Program-made: the position numbers and the translations under genes
Notes under the pieces: model-generated
What the model was told of the DNA's origin: nothing
The model's input: only the letters and a program-made list of their open reading frames with translations
Databases searched by the model: none
Origin: Pseudomonas nunensis
GTDB lineage: Bacteria; Pseudomonadota; Gammaproteobacteria; Pseudomonadales; Pseudomonadaceae
Assembly (NCBI RefSeq): GCF_024296925.1
Contig: NZ_CP101125.1
Coordinates: 5,892,501-5,956,500 of the forward strand
Reading direction: 5' to 3'
DNA length: 64,000 bases
In this document: in pieces, positions 38,174 through 47,441 of the stretch
Position numbering within the stretch: the first letter of the stretch is position 1
How the letters are laid out: each line of letters starts with the position of its first letter

Positions 38174-38803
38174 ATGAAACAAACCCCCGACGACCTCCAG
38201 CAGATCAGCGCCACCACACTGGGCCATTACAACTCGGTGGCCGAAGGTTTTCGAGAAGGCACTCGTGATCACGATGTCAGCCAGAACATTGATGCGTTGC
38301 TGCGGCATATCCAGGGTGAAGCGCCGTTCAGCATTCTCGACTTCGGCTGCGGGCCAGGGCGGGATTTGCAGACGTTTACGCGCATGGGCCACATCGCCGT
38401 TGGGCTTGATGGCTCAGAGAAGTTTGCGCAGATGGCCCGGGAGGACAGCGGTTGCGAGGTCTGGCAGCAGGATTTCCTGAAGCTGGATTTACCGGCTGAG
38501 CGCTTCGACGGGATTTTTGCCAATGCGGTGCTGTTTCATATCCCGCGCCAGGAATTGCCTCGGGTTTTGAAGGAATTGCGCGGGGCGTTGAAACCGGGTG
38601 GGGTGTTGTTCAGCTCCAATCCGCGTGGGGAAAATCAGGAAGGCTGGAACGGGCCGCGGTATGGGGCTTATCACGATTTACAGGCGTGGCAGGAATTGCT
38701 GACCGAAGCCGGGTTTGTCGAGTTGGAGCATTACTACCGGCCGGCGGGATTGCCGCGCGAGCAGCAGCCTTGGTTGGCGAGTGTTTGGCGTAGATCAGCG
38801 TAG
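38174..38803 (+). CDS. Class I SAM-dependent methyltransferase
   Basis: This 209-residue Rossmann-type methyltransferase has SAM motif I ILDFGCGPGRDLQTF (about 54-68), the acidic SAM-ribose contact in AVGLDGSEKF, and motif IV region DGIFANAVLFHIPR. The substrate class is not readable; UbiE/Coq5-like folds of this size methylate small molecules. The ATG at 38174 is used rather than an upstream in-frame start at 38156. Single gene flanked by repeats on both sides. Confidence 0.82.
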   Translation: MKQTPDDLQQISATTLGHYNSVAEGFREGTRDHDVSQNIDALLRHIQGEAPFSILDFGCGPGRDLQTFTRMGHIAVGLDGSEKFAQMAREDSGCEVWQQDFLKLDLPAERFDGIFANAVLFHIPRQELPRVLKELRGALKPGGVLFSSNPRGENQEGWNGPRYGAYHDLQAWQELLTEAGFVELEHYYRPAGLPREQQPWLASVWRRSA

Positions 38804-38813
38804 TCCGCTCGAG

Positions 38814-38948
38814 CGCCTTCGCGGGCAAGCCTCGCTCCTATAGGAGACCGCATTCCCCTGTGGGAGCGGGCTTGCTCGCGAAGGCGGTGTGTCAGACAAC
38901 AGAGATGTTGAATGTTAAACCGCTTTCGCGAGCAAGCCCGCTCCCACA
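38814..38948. repeat. REP singlet plus REPIN
   Basis: One lone REP core (GCGGGCAAGCCTCGCTCCTA, 38821-38840) and one inverted pair of the other subtype (38858-38948) lie between the convergent methyltransferase and triC genes. Confidence 0.88.
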
Positions 38949-38959
38949 GGGTTTGTGCC

Positions 38960-41900
38960 TTACTGCGCTTCTTTCTTCGGCTCGCGGATTTTGTACCAGG
39001 CGACGTAAAGCGCCGGCAAAAACAGCAGCGTCAGCAGCGTCGCGATGATAATCCCGCCAATCATCGCGTAGGCCATCGGCCCCCAGAACACTTCCCTCGC
39101 AATCGGGATCATCCCCAGACTCGCCGCAGCCGCCGTCAGCAGGATCGGCCGGCGACGATGTTCCGTCGCCTGCGCCACCGCATCCCACGGCTCAAGGCCC
39201 TCCTTCTCCAGCGCATCGATCTGCGTCACCAGGATCACCGAGTTGCGGATGATGATGCCGATCAGCGCCAGGATCCCGAGGATCGCCACGAAGCCCATCG
39301 GCGTGCCGGTCGGGATCAGCGCCAGCACCACGCCGATCAAGCCGAGCGGCGCGACGCTGGCCACCAGGAACAGCTTCTGCACGCTGTGCAACTGGATCAT
39401 CAGGAAGGTCGCCATCAGGAACAGCATCAGCGGCACAACCTTGGCAATCGGCCCTTGTGCCTTGCCGCTTTCTTCGACCGTACCGCCCGTCGCGACCTTG
39501 TAACCCACCGGCAAACCGCTAGCGAACTTGTCGATGGTCGGTTGCAGCTGTTTCACCAGGTCAGTCGGCTGAATCTCGTCGCGCACCGCCGCCTTGATGG
39601 TGATGGTCGGCTTGCGGTCGCGGCGCCAGACCAGCGGCTGCTCAAGCTCATAACGCACCGTGGCGAAGGCCAGCAACGGAATCGACGTACCGCTCGGCGT
39701 GACGATTTGCAGGTTCTGCAAGGTTTCCGGCGTCCCGCGTTCCGCATCCTCGGCGCGACCGACGACGTTGATCAGGTAAATATCATCGTCCACCTGAGTG
39801 ATCGGCGAACCAACGACGATGCTATTCATCAGGTTGGCCACGTCTTCCGAGGACAACCCCAGTTGCCGCGCCTTGTCCTGGGCAATGTCGATGCGCAGGA
39901 CTTTGCCCGGCTCGTTCCAGTCGTAAATAATCTCGCCGATATGCGAGTTCTTGTCGAGTTCAGTGGCCAATTCGATCGCGTGTTTGCGCACTTGATCGAT
40001 GTCCTTGCCGCTGACCCGGTACTGGATCGGCCGCCCCACTGGCGGACCCATTTCCAGGGCCTGGACGTAGCTGCCGATGCCGACAAAGTCTTTACGCAGG
40101 CGCTCACTCAAGCGCTGGCTGAGCGCGGCGCGCGACTCCAGGCCTTTGCTGACGATCACCAATTGCGCGTAGTACGGGTTCTGCAATTGCTGGTCGAGAG
40201 GCAGGTAGAAACGGATCGCGCCCTCGCCGATGTAGGTGCTCCAGCGCACGATGTCCGGGTCGTCCTTGAACGTCGCTTCGAGCTTGTCCACGGCTTTGCG
40301 GGTTTCGTCGATCGAGGCGTTTTGCGGCAGGTTGAGGTCGACGAGGATTTCCGGGCGGTCCGAGGACGGGAAGAACTGGTTCTGCACGAACTGCATGGAA
40401 AACACCGACGCCACGAACAGCGCGATGGTGATGCCGATCGCCCACCAGCGATTGCGCATGGCCCAGAACATCCCGCTATTGAATGCGCGGCCGATGCGGC
40501 CCGGCTCGGCGGAATGCGGTTTCACATCGGCGCTGAGGATGTGCACGGCGATCACCGGGGCGAACAGCACCGCGACCACCCATGACACCAGCATCGCCAC
40601 GGCAATCACCGCAAACAGCGTGAAGGTGTACTCACCGGCGGAACTGGCGTTCAAGCCAATCGGCACAAACCCGGCCACGGTCACCAGCGTACCCGTGAGC
40701 ATCGGGAACGCGGTGGAGGTGTAGGCGAACGTCGCCGCCTGCTCCTTGGTTTCGCCCATTTCCAGGCGCGTGACCATCATCTCGACGGTGATCATCGCGT
40801 CGTCCACCAACAGGCCGAGGGCGATGATCAGCGCGCCGAGGGAAATCCGCTGCATGGTGATGCCGCTGTACTCCATGAAGACGAAGACCATCGCCAGCAC
40901 CAGCGGAATCGAGCACGCCACCACCAGCCCGGCGCGCACGCCGAGGCTGATGAAGCTGACGATCAGCACGATCACCACCGCTTCGAACAACGCACTGGTG
41001 AAGCCGCCGACAGCTTTTTCCACCACGTCAGCCTGGTCGGACACGTTGTGCACGCCGACGCCCACCGGCAGGTCGGCGGTCAGGTCGGTCATGCGCTGGT
41101 GCAGGGCCTTGCCGAATTCCTGGATGTTGCCGCCCTTCTTCATCGCAATCGCGAGGCCGATGGCCGAGTGACCGTTGAAGCGGAATTCCGGGGTGGCCGG
41201 GTCGACGTAACCACGGCTGATTTCAGCGATATCGGCCAAGCGATAGAAGCGGTCGTTGAGCCGCAGGTTGACGTTGGCCAGGTCTTTCTCGGACGCGAAC
41301 TGCCCGGACGTGCGCACGGAAATCCGTTCCGGCCCGGCCTCGATCACACCCGCCGGGGTCACGGCGTTCTGCGATTGCAGGCTCTGCACCACCTGACGCT
41401 GATCGATGCCCAGCGCGGCGAGTTTGCGTGTGGAGAAGTTCAGATAGAGGACTTCATCCTGCTCGCCGACCATCTCGACCTTGCCCAGCCCCGGTACGTC
41501 ACGAATTGCGGCGCGCACCTGCTCGACGTAATCGCGCAGCTGACGCATCGACAAGCCGTCGGCGGTGAAGGCGTAGACCGAACCGTACACATCACCGAAT
41601 TCGTCGTTGAACCCCGGCCCTTGCAGGCCTTGGGGGAATTCGCCGCGAATGTCGTTGATCTTCTTGCGCACCTGGTACCAGATTTCCGGGATGTCCTTGG
41701 CACTGGTGGTGTCGCGCAAGTAGACGAACACCGTCGATTCGCCAGGCCGGGTGTAGCTTTTCACGTAGTCGAGGGAGTCGAGTTCTTCGAGTTTTTTCTC
41801 GATGCGATCCGTGACCTGCTTGAGGGTTTCTTCCTGGGTCGCACCCGGCCAGCGAGTCTGGATGACCATGGTCTTGATGGTGAAAGAGGGGTCTTCCTCG

Positions 41901-42013
41901 CGGCCCAGGTTCATGTACGAGAACACGCCCATCAGCAGCGCGACGAACATCAAATACCAGACGAACGACTGATGTTTGAGGGCCCATTCGGATAAGTTGA
42001 AACTCCCTTTCAT
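38960..42013 (-). CDS. triC: RND efflux transporter (TriC type)
   Basis: This 1017-residue inner-membrane RND pump has twelve membrane segments and two large periplasmic loops. The N-terminus (MKGSFNLSEWALKHQSFVWY, then YMNLGREEDPSFTIKTMVIQ) and the proton-relay acids in ALGLLVDDAMITVEMM (TM4) identify a proton-driven drug-type pump rather than a metal pump. Two membrane-fusion protein genes precede it in one operon, as in P. aeruginosa triABC, which exports triclosan and works with OpmH. Its start overlaps triB's stop (ATGA). No outer-membrane channel or regulator gene adjoins. Confidence 0.9.
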   Translation of the reverse strand: MKGSFNLSEWALKHQSFVWYLMFVALLMGVFSYMNLGREEDPSFTIKTMVIQTRWPGATQEETLKQVTDRIEKKLEELDSLDYVKSYTRPGESTVFVYLRDTTSAKDIPEIWYQVRKKINDIRGEFPQGLQGPGFNDEFGDVYGSVYAFTADGLSMRQLRDYVEQVRAAIRDVPGLGKVEMVGEQDEVLYLNFSTRKLAALGIDQRQVVQSLQSQNAVTPAGVIEAGPERISVRTSGQFASEKDLANVNLRLNDRFYRLADIAEISRGYVDPATPEFRFNGHSAIGLAIAMKKGGNIQEFGKALHQRMTDLTADLPVGVGVHNVSDQADVVEKAVGGFTSALFEAVVIVLIVSFISLGVRAGLVVACSIPLVLAMVFVFMEYSGITMQRISLGALIIALGLLVDDAMITVEMMVTRLEMGETKEQAATFAYTSTAFPMLTGTLVTVAGFVPIGLNASSAGEYTFTLFAVIAVAMLVSWVVAVLFAPVIAVHILSADVKPHSAEPGRIGRAFNSGMFWAMRNRWWAIGITIALFVASVFSMQFVQNQFFPSSDRPEILVDLNLPQNASIDETRKAVDKLEATFKDDPDIVRWSTYIGEGAIRFYLPLDQQLQNPYYAQLVIVSKGLESRAALSQRLSERLRKDFVGIGSYVQALEMGPPVGRPIQYRVSGKDIDQVRKHAIELATELDKNSHIGEIIYDWNEPGKVLRIDIAQDKARQLGLSSEDVANLMNSIVVGSPITQVDDDIYLINVVGRAEDAERGTPETLQNLQIVTPSGTSIPLLAFATVRYELEQPLVWRRDRKPTITIKAAVRDEIQPTDLVKQLQPTIDKFASGLPVGYKVATGGTVEESGKAQGPIAKVVPLMLFLMATFLMIQLHSVQKLFLVASVAPLGLIGVVLALIPTGTPMGFVAILGILALIGIIIRNSVILVTQIDALEKEGLEPWDAVAQATEHRRRPILLTAAAASLGMIPIAREVFWGPMAYAMIGGIIIATLLTLLFLPALYVAWYKIREPKKEAQ

Positions 42014-43077
42014 CGCGGGCTTTCCTCGTCGATTTTGACTTTTTGCCCGGGTTTCAGGCTGTTCACACCGGCGCTGACCACACGCTCACCGGACTTCACG
42101 CCGTCGGCCAGCACCACCGTTGCATCGGTGCGGCTGATCAGGTTGACGTCCCGTGGGGAAACGGTCTGGTTTTGCGGGTCGATCACCCAGATGCGGGTTT
42201 TGCCATCGACCTCTTGCAGAGCGCTGACCGGCAGCTCCAGACGCGGTTTGATCGCTGAACTGAGGGTCACGCTGATTGCCGTGCCGAGGCGAAAGCCCGG
42301 CGGTGTGTCGGTCAGGGTCAGGCGGGCGCGACGGGTACGGGTTGCGCTTTGGGCCTGGGGTTCGATTTCGCGGATGATCGCGGTGCTGGTGATGCTCGGG
42401 TCCAGTTGCGCGGCGACCTGGAATATCACGTCCGCCGGCAGTTGATCGACCAGGGTGTCCGGCAGGTCAATCACCGCTTCCTTGATGTCCGGTTGCGCCA
42501 GGGTCACCACTTGCTGGCCGGCGGTGACGACTTGCCCGGCCTCGGCATTCCACGCGGTGACGATGGCTTTGTGATCGGTGCGCAGCTGCACGTAGTTGAG
42601 TTGGTCCTTGGACTGATCGACCGCAGCCTTGGCCTGATCGAGGGACGCCTGGGTGGTTTTTAGATCGGTCTGCGCGATGTCCAGTTGCGCCTGGGCGCCG
42701 ACCCCACGATCAAACAGCGCTTGCTGCCGACGGGCATTGGCCTGGGCGTTGATGAACTGCGCCTGGATGCGCGCCAGATCGCCCTCGGCCGAACGCAACT
42801 GATTCTGCTGATCGGTGGGGTCGAGGGTCGCAAGCAACGCGCCCTTCTCGACTTCAGCGCCGACATCGACATTACGGCTGGCGATACGGCCCGGCACGCG
42901 GAAGCCGATATTGCTTTCGTAGCGCGCCTGGATGCTGCCGGCGAAACGCCCGAGGTCTTCCTGATTCAGTGATTTGACCTCGATGGACAACACCGGGCGC
43001 ACTGGCTCCGGCGGTGGTTCTTTTTTTGAGCAGGCGACCAGCAGCAGGCCGGCGGACAACAGCATCAGGCGCTTCAT
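42010..43077 (-). CDS. triB: RND periplasmic adaptor lipoprotein (TriB type)
   Basis: This is a 355-residue membrane-fusion protein. A lipoprotein signal MKRLMLLSAGLLLVACSKK has lipobox LVAC with Cys16. The lipoyl/barrel-sandwich halves lie around GFRVPGRIASRNVDVGAEVE and GQVVTAGQQVVTLAQ, with a helical hairpin between (AQFINAQANARRQQALFDRG). It overlaps both triA and triC by four bases, so stoichiometric coupled translation is likely. Two adaptors per pump is the hallmark of Tri-type systems. Confidence 0.9.
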   Translation of the reverse strand: MKRLMLLSAGLLLVACSKKEPPPEPVRPVLSIEVKSLNQEDLGRFAGSIQARYESNIGFRVPGRIASRNVDVGAEVEKGALLATLDPTDQQNQLRSAEGDLARIQAQFINAQANARRQQALFDRGVGAQAQLDIAQTDLKTTQASLDQAKAAVDQSKDQLNYVQLRTDHKAIVTAWNAEAGQVVTAGQQVVTLAQPDIKEAVIDLPDTLVDQLPADVIFQVAAQLDPSITSTAIIREIEPQAQSATRTRRARLTLTDTPPGFRLGTAISVTLSSAIKPRLELPVSALQEVDGKTRIWVIDPQNQTVSPRDVNLISRTDATVVLADGVKSGERVVSAGVNSLKPGQKVKIDEESPR

Positions 43078-44177
43078 TGGTCGGCTCCCGGTGCCAAATC
43101 CTTGTAGGTGTTTTCGGCGATTTCCACTTTCATTCCCGGGTGCAGTAACTGGCCGCCAGCGATGATGACTTTTTCGCCACCGCCGAGGCCGCCGCTGATG
43201 ATGACTTTGCCGGTCAGGTAACGGCCGACGGTGACGGTGTGCAGTTGCGCCTTGCCGTCAGCGTCCACCAGCCACACGGCCGGGTCGCTGAGGTTTTTGG
43301 TCAGGGCCGACCAGGGCAATTCCACCGCAGATTTGCCCGGCGTCTTCGCTGTGGCGCTGACCACCGAGCCGAGTTGCATGCCGTCGGGCAGGCCATGCAG
43401 GGTGACTTTGACTTGCACGGTGCCGGTCTGCGCGGACACCGCCGGGGTGATTTCCCGGACAGTACCGGTGGTCTTGATCGCGGGGTTATCGAGCAGGCTG
43501 ACCACTACGGATTTGTCCGAGGGCGGCTCAGCCAGCAGCGATTCGTAGACGTTGAACACCGCGTCGCGCTCACCGTCCCGGGCCAGGCTGAAGATCGGCA
43601 CCGTGGCTTGCACCACCTGGCCGACTTCGGCCTGGCGCGCGGTAATCACGCCGGGGGCTTCAGAGATCAGCGAGGTGTAGCTCAGTTGTTCGCGGGCGTT
43701 GGCCAGTTGCGCCTGGGCGGCGGTCAGGGCGCTCTGGCTACTGCGCAACGCAGCCTGGGCCGCATCGTATTCGCTTTGGCTGGTGTAGCCCTTGGGCAGG
43801 AGTTTTTGCTGGCGCACGAACGCGGCAGCGGTCTGTTTGACCCGCGCTTGTTCGGCGACAACCTGGGCCTGGGCCGAATCGACGTTGGTCTGCAGGTCTT
43901 TCGGATCGAGTTTGGCGAGCACCTGTTTGGCGGACACCCGGTCACCGACATCGACCATGCGCTGGATGATCTTGCCGCCAACGCGGAACGACAACTCGGT
44001 CTGCACCCGTGCCTGGACATCGCCGGTGAGGGTCACCGAAGCGGCGTAATCCGCGGGTTTGACCGCTTGCACGAAGACTCGCGGCAGGTCTTTTTCGACC
44101 GGTTTCTTATCGCCGCAGGCGGTCAGTAGCGCGAACACGCCCAGACCCACCACAATTTTCAATCCGGTACCCGCCAT
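43074..44177 (-). CDS. triA: RND periplasmic adaptor lipoprotein (TriA type)
   Basis: This is a 367-residue membrane-fusion protein and the first gene of the Tri operon. Lipobox LTAC gives Cys21 in GVFALLTACGDKK. SFRVGGKIIQRMVDVGDRVS and ITARQAEVGQVVQATVPIFS are the two lipoyl halves, with the coiled-coil hairpin between (~100-170). The frame is open to 44456, but the ATG at 44177 follows AAAGGAG and encodes the lipoprotein signal, so it is the start. Promoter sequences would lie in the 308-base gap before it, which also contains a family-B palindrome. Confidence 0.9.
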   Translation of the reverse strand: MAGTGLKIVVGLGVFALLTACGDKKPVEKDLPRVFVQAVKPADYAASVTLTGDVQARVQTELSFRVGGKIIQRMVDVGDRVSAKQVLAKLDPKDLQTNVDSAQAQVVAEQARVKQTAAAFVRQQKLLPKGYTSQSEYDAAQAALRSSQSALTAAQAQLANAREQLSYTSLISEAPGVITARQAEVGQVVQATVPIFSLARDGERDAVFNVYESLLAEPPSDKSVVVSLLDNPAIKTTGTVREITPAVSAQTGTVQVKVTLHGLPDGMQLGSVVSATAKTPGKSAVELPWSALTKNLSDPAVWLVDADGKAQLHTVTVGRYLTGKVIISGGLGGGEKVIIAGGQLLHPGMKVEIAENTYKDLAPGADQ

Positions 44178-44287
44178 GCAGACTCCTTTCGTTGTACGAA
44201 CGTGCAAGTGACGATACGACTGTGAGCTTAGAACAGGGTTCCACGCACGCACGGGTTTGCTGCAAACCCTGTGACCCAGCGAATAAC

Positions 44288-44425
44288 CTGTGGCGAGGGG
44301 GCTTGCCCCCGTTCGACTGCGCAGCAGTCGCAATACCTGCAGATGCGGTGTATCTGAGAAAACAGCGGGGCCGCTTCGCAGCCCAACGGGGGCAAGCCCT
44401 CTCGCCACAAAAGCCCGCTCCCACA
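44288..44425. repeat. Long palindrome, family B, with half REP
   Basis: Inverted ends CTGTGGCGAGGGGGCTTGCC and GGGGCAAGCCCTCTCGCCAC, then a lone half-REP AGCCCGCTCCCACAAGG. It occupies the divergent triA/ATPase gap (44178-44485), whose remainder shows no gene. Confidence 0.85.
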
Positions 44426-44485
44426 AGGTATCTCCATGTGGCCGACAATAAGGCAAACTGGCCGCCTATGCAGCAGGAAGCTCTT

Positions 44486-45646
44486 ATGCTTAAAACCCTC
44501 GCGGTGGCCAATTACCGCTCGATCAACAAATTGGTGATCCCGCTGGGCCGGCTGAACCTGATCACCGGCCCCAACGGCAGCGGCAAGTCCAACCTCTATC
44601 GCGCCTTGCGCCTATTGGCGGAAACCGCCCAGGGTGGCGTGGTCAACGCGCTGGCCCGTGAGGGCGGGCTGGATTCGACGTTCTGGGCCGGGCCGGAAAA
44701 CATCACACGACGCATGCGCAACGGTGAAGTGCCGATCGAGTCCAGCGTGCGCCACGGCGTCAAACGCCTGCGCCTGGGATTTGCAGGGGAAGACTTCAGC
44801 TATTCGATTGCCCTGGGGTTGCCTGCGCCGACACAGTCCTACTTTTCCCTCGACCCGGAAATCAAGAAGGAATGCATCTGGGCCGGACCGCTCTACCGTC
44901 CGGCCAGCCTGCTGGTGGACCGCGAAGGCCCGATGATCCGCGCCCGTGAAGGGCGTAACTGGGACGTGCTGGCCCAGCACACACCGAATTTCGACAGCTT
45001 GTTCGATCAGGTCGGCAGTTTTCGCACCTCGCCGGAAGTCATGCACCTGCGCGAATTCATCCGCCGCTGGCGCTTCTACGATCACTTTCGCAGCGACGCC
45101 GACGCCCCGGTGCGTCAACCGCAACTGGGTACGCGCACGCCGGTGTTGCACCACGACGGCCGTGATCTGGCGGCGGCGTTGCAGACGATCAGTGAAATCG
45201 GCGATCCGGAGGCCTTGCAAGCGGCCATCAGCGATGCGTTTCCCGGCGCACGCTTGAACATCGCGTCGTTGCAGGGTGGACGGTTTGCCATCGAGTTTTA
45301 TCAGGAAGGATTGCTGCGGCCATTGTCGGCGGCGGAGTTGTCGGACGGCACGCTGCGTTATCTGCTGCTGGTCGCCGCACTGCTGACGCCGCGACCACCG
45401 TCGCTGATGGTGCTGAACGAGCCGGAAACCAGCCTGCACCCGGACCTGTTGCCGGCGTTGGCGCGGTTGATTATCCGCGTGTCCGGGCAATGTCAGGTGT
45501 GGGTGGTGTCCCATGCCCGGCGGTTGATCTCGGCGTTGCAGGAAGACCCGGAGTGCAATTGCATTGTGCTGGAGAAGACCCTGGGCCAAACCGGGATCGT
45601 CGGACAGCGGATGCTGGATGAGCCGGCGTGGCATTGGCCGGATTGA
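44486..45646 (+). CDS. AAA/ABC-type ATPase (COG4637-like)
   Basis: This 386-residue predicted ATPase is of the SMC/RecF-like type. Walker A GPNGSGKSNLYRALRLL lies near residue 30 after MLKTLAVANYRSINKLVIPL. An ABC-like signature LSDGTLRYLLLVAALL and Walker B LMVLNEPETSLHPDLLPAL lie in the C-terminal third, and a D/H loop in VWVVSHARRLISAL. Such stand-alone ATPases are often linked to defence or DNA repair, but no partner nuclease gene lies alongside. The ATG at 44486 was picked because AGGAAG precedes it; an ATG at 44468 is possible. Confidence 0.82.
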   Translation: MLKTLAVANYRSINKLVIPLGRLNLITGPNGSGKSNLYRALRLLAETAQGGVVNALAREGGLDSTFWAGPENITRRMRNGEVPIESSVRHGVKRLRLGFAGEDFSYSIALGLPAPTQSYFSLDPEIKKECIWAGPLYRPASLLVDREGPMIRAREGRNWDVLAQHTPNFDSLFDQVGSFRTSPEVMHLREFIRRWRFYDHFRSDADAPVRQPQLGTRTPVLHHDGRDLAAALQTISEIGDPEALQAAISDAFPGARLNIASLQGGRFAIEFYQEGLLRPLSAAELSDGTLRYLLLVAALLTPRPPSLMVLNEPETSLHPDLLPALARLIIRVSGQCQVWVVSHARRLISALQEDPECNCIVLEKTLGQTGIVGQRMLDEPAWHWPD

Positions 45647-45661
45647 GCGACGCCTGTTAGA

Positions 45662-45750
45662 CCGCTTTCGCGAGCAAGCCCGCTCCCACAGTTGACCGAG
45701 TTGTCCAGGAGGATGCGGTCTAATGTGGGAGCGGGCTTGCTCGCGAAGGC
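45662..45750. repeat. REPIN (GTGGGAGCGGGCTTGCTCGCG type)
   Basis: Inverted REP cores with a ~36-base spacer lie between convergent ATPase and ABC binding-protein genes. Confidence 0.9.
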
Positions 45751-45780
45751 GATCGAAAGATTACCGCATAGGTCTGGTCA

Positions 45781-46662
45781 TCACCCCTGCCACTTCCCAC
45801 CCTCGACAATCACGCTCTCAGGCTTGGTGTCATCGCTCAGTTCTTTACGCACATATTGGTCGTACAGCTTGAGCAGGTACTTCTCTTCACCCAACTTCGC
45901 CAACTCGACATTCACCCAGTCACGCAGTTCGATGTTGCCCTTCTTTACGGCCGGCGCAATCGGCGCTTCAGCACCGAGGGTTTGTTCCAGCACGCGATAG
46001 CCCGGGTTCTGTTTGGCCCAGCTGAACAGCACCAGATTGTCTTGCGCATAGGCGTCGCCGCGACCATTGGCCAAGGCTTGCAGGGACTCGGAGTTTTTCT
46101 CGAACTTCAGCAGTTTCCAGTCCGGGTGATTCTTGGTCAGCCAGATATCAGCCGTGGTGCCAGTGGTGACGATGGTGGTACGGCTCGCCAGGTCGTCGAG
46201 GTTTTTCACCGAGCTGCCCTGTGGGACAAGCGCTTGCACCGCGACTTTGAGGTTCGGGTTGGTGAATTCCACCGCTTCCTTACGCTCCGGGGTCACGGTC
46301 ATGTTGGCCAGGATCAGGTCGACCTTGTCGCTTTGCAGGAACGGAATCCGGCTGGCCGGTTCCACCGCGACGAACTCGACTTTGTTTTCATCGCCCAGCA
46401 AATCCTTGGCGAATTGGCGGCCGATGTCGGTATCAAAACCGACGTAGCGACCCGCCTCATCGACGAAACCGAACGGCGGCTTGTCGGTAAACACACCGAC
46501 AATCAGCTTGTCCCGGGCCTTGATTTTGTCCAGGTAGCTGGCCGGTGCTGCGCTTTCGCTGGCGACTTTCGGCTTCGGCGTTTCTTCGGATTTGTTGCAA
46601 CCGGCCAGCAAAGCGAGGCCGAGCAGCGGCAGTAAAAAGAGTGAAGACTTGGCAGTTTTCAT
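45781..46662 (-). CDS. Amino-acid-type ABC substrate-binding lipoprotein
   Basis: This is a 293-residue family-3 binding protein. Lipobox LAGC gives Cys22, so it is membrane-anchored, unlike most Gram-negative members. IVGVFTDKPPFGFVDEAGRY, VGFDTDIGRQFAKDLLGDEN and DLILANMTVTPERKEAVEFT follow the polar amino acid pattern. It is the last gene of a four-gene importer operon (permease-permease-ATPase-binding protein), all overlapping. The ligand is not readable; the regional context would allow a sulfur amino acid. Confidence 0.88.
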   Translation of the reverse strand: MKTAKSSLFLLPLLGLALLAGCNKSEETPKPKVASESAAPASYLDKIKARDKLIVGVFTDKPPFGFVDEAGRYVGFDTDIGRQFAKDLLGDENKVEFVAVEPASRIPFLQSDKVDLILANMTVTPERKEAVEFTNPNLKVAVQALVPQGSSVKNLDDLASRTTIVTTGTTADIWLTKNHPDWKLLKFEKNSESLQALANGRGDAYAQDNLVLFSWAKQNPGYRVLEQTLGAEAPIAPAVKKGNIELRDWVNVELAKLGEEKYLLKLYDQYVRKELSDDTKPESVIVEGGKWQG

Positions 46663-47441
46663 AGCGGTTCCAGTTCCTTTGTTTGAGTCTTTTTGGGCAG
46701 GGCTTCGACGTAGGAGAATTTCTCCAGGAACTGCTGCGCTCGTGCGGTTTGCGGGTTCGTAAAGAAAAGCTCGGGAGAGTTTTGTTCGAGGATGCGCCCG
46801 GCATCCATGAACACGATGCGGTCGGCCACGGCGCGGGCGAAGGCCATTTCGTGGGTGACGATCAACAGGGTCATGCCTTCGCGGGCCAGGCCCTGAATCA
46901 CTTCCAGCACTTCCTTGACCATTTCCGGGTCGAGGGCGGCGGTGACCTCATCGAATAACATGACCTTGGGGTTCATGCACAGCGAACGGACGATGGCGAT
47001 GCGTTGCTGCTGGCCGCCGGAGAGCTGCCGCGGATACGCATCGCGCTTGTCCAGCAGGCCCACGCGTTCGAGCAACGCTTCGGCCTGGGCGCGGGCCTCG
47101 CGGCGATCACGTTTCTGCACTTTGACCGGGCCGAGCAGCAGGTTATCGAGCACGTTCATGTGCGGGAACAGGTGATAACTCTGGAAAACCATGCCGATCT
47201 GCTGGCGCACGTCGCGCCAGTCGGTGCCCTTGTCGAGTAACTCGCGGCCGTTGAAATTCAAGCTGCCGCTGTGGGCGACTTCGAGGCCGTTGAGGCAACG
47301 CAGCAAAGTGCTTTTACCGCAGCCGCTGGGGCCGAGGATGACAATCACCTCGCCTGATTTCACGCTCAGGTCGATCTCTTTGAGCACCTGTTGCTCGCCG
47401 AAAAATTTGTTGAAACCTTTGAATTCGATCAGTGCGCTCAT
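46659..47441 (-). CDS. Amino-acid-type ABC ATP-binding protein
   Basis: This is a 260-residue ABC ATPase of the GlnQ/HisP type. Walker A GPSGCGKSTLLRCLNGLE lies near residue 36, signature [15 protein letters not shown] (Val instead of the usual Ala before RSL), Walker B VMLFDEVTAALDPEM with Val in place of Pro after Glu, and H-loop IVTHEMAFARAV. The start overlaps the preceding permease stop and its stop overlaps the binding-protein start, so the operon is tightly coupled. Confidence 0.9.
   Translation of the reverse strand: MSALIEFKGFNKFFGEQQVLKEIDLSVKSGEVIVILGPSGCGKSTLLRCLNGLEVAHSGSLNFNGRELLDKGTDWRDVRQQIGMVFQSYHLFPHMNVLDNLLLGPVKVQKRDRREARAQAEALLERVGLLDKRDAYPRQLSGGQQQRIAIVRSLCMNPKVMLFDEVTAALDPEMVKEVLEVIQGLAREGMTLLIVTHEMAFARAVADRIVFMDAGRILEQNSPELFFTNPQTARAQQFLEKFSYVEALPKKTQTKELEPL

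Noticed and set aside
38174..38803. Methyltransferase as part of the MetQNI operon
   Set aside because: A family-B palindrome and a REPIN fill the 335-base gap, so cotranscription is unlikely.
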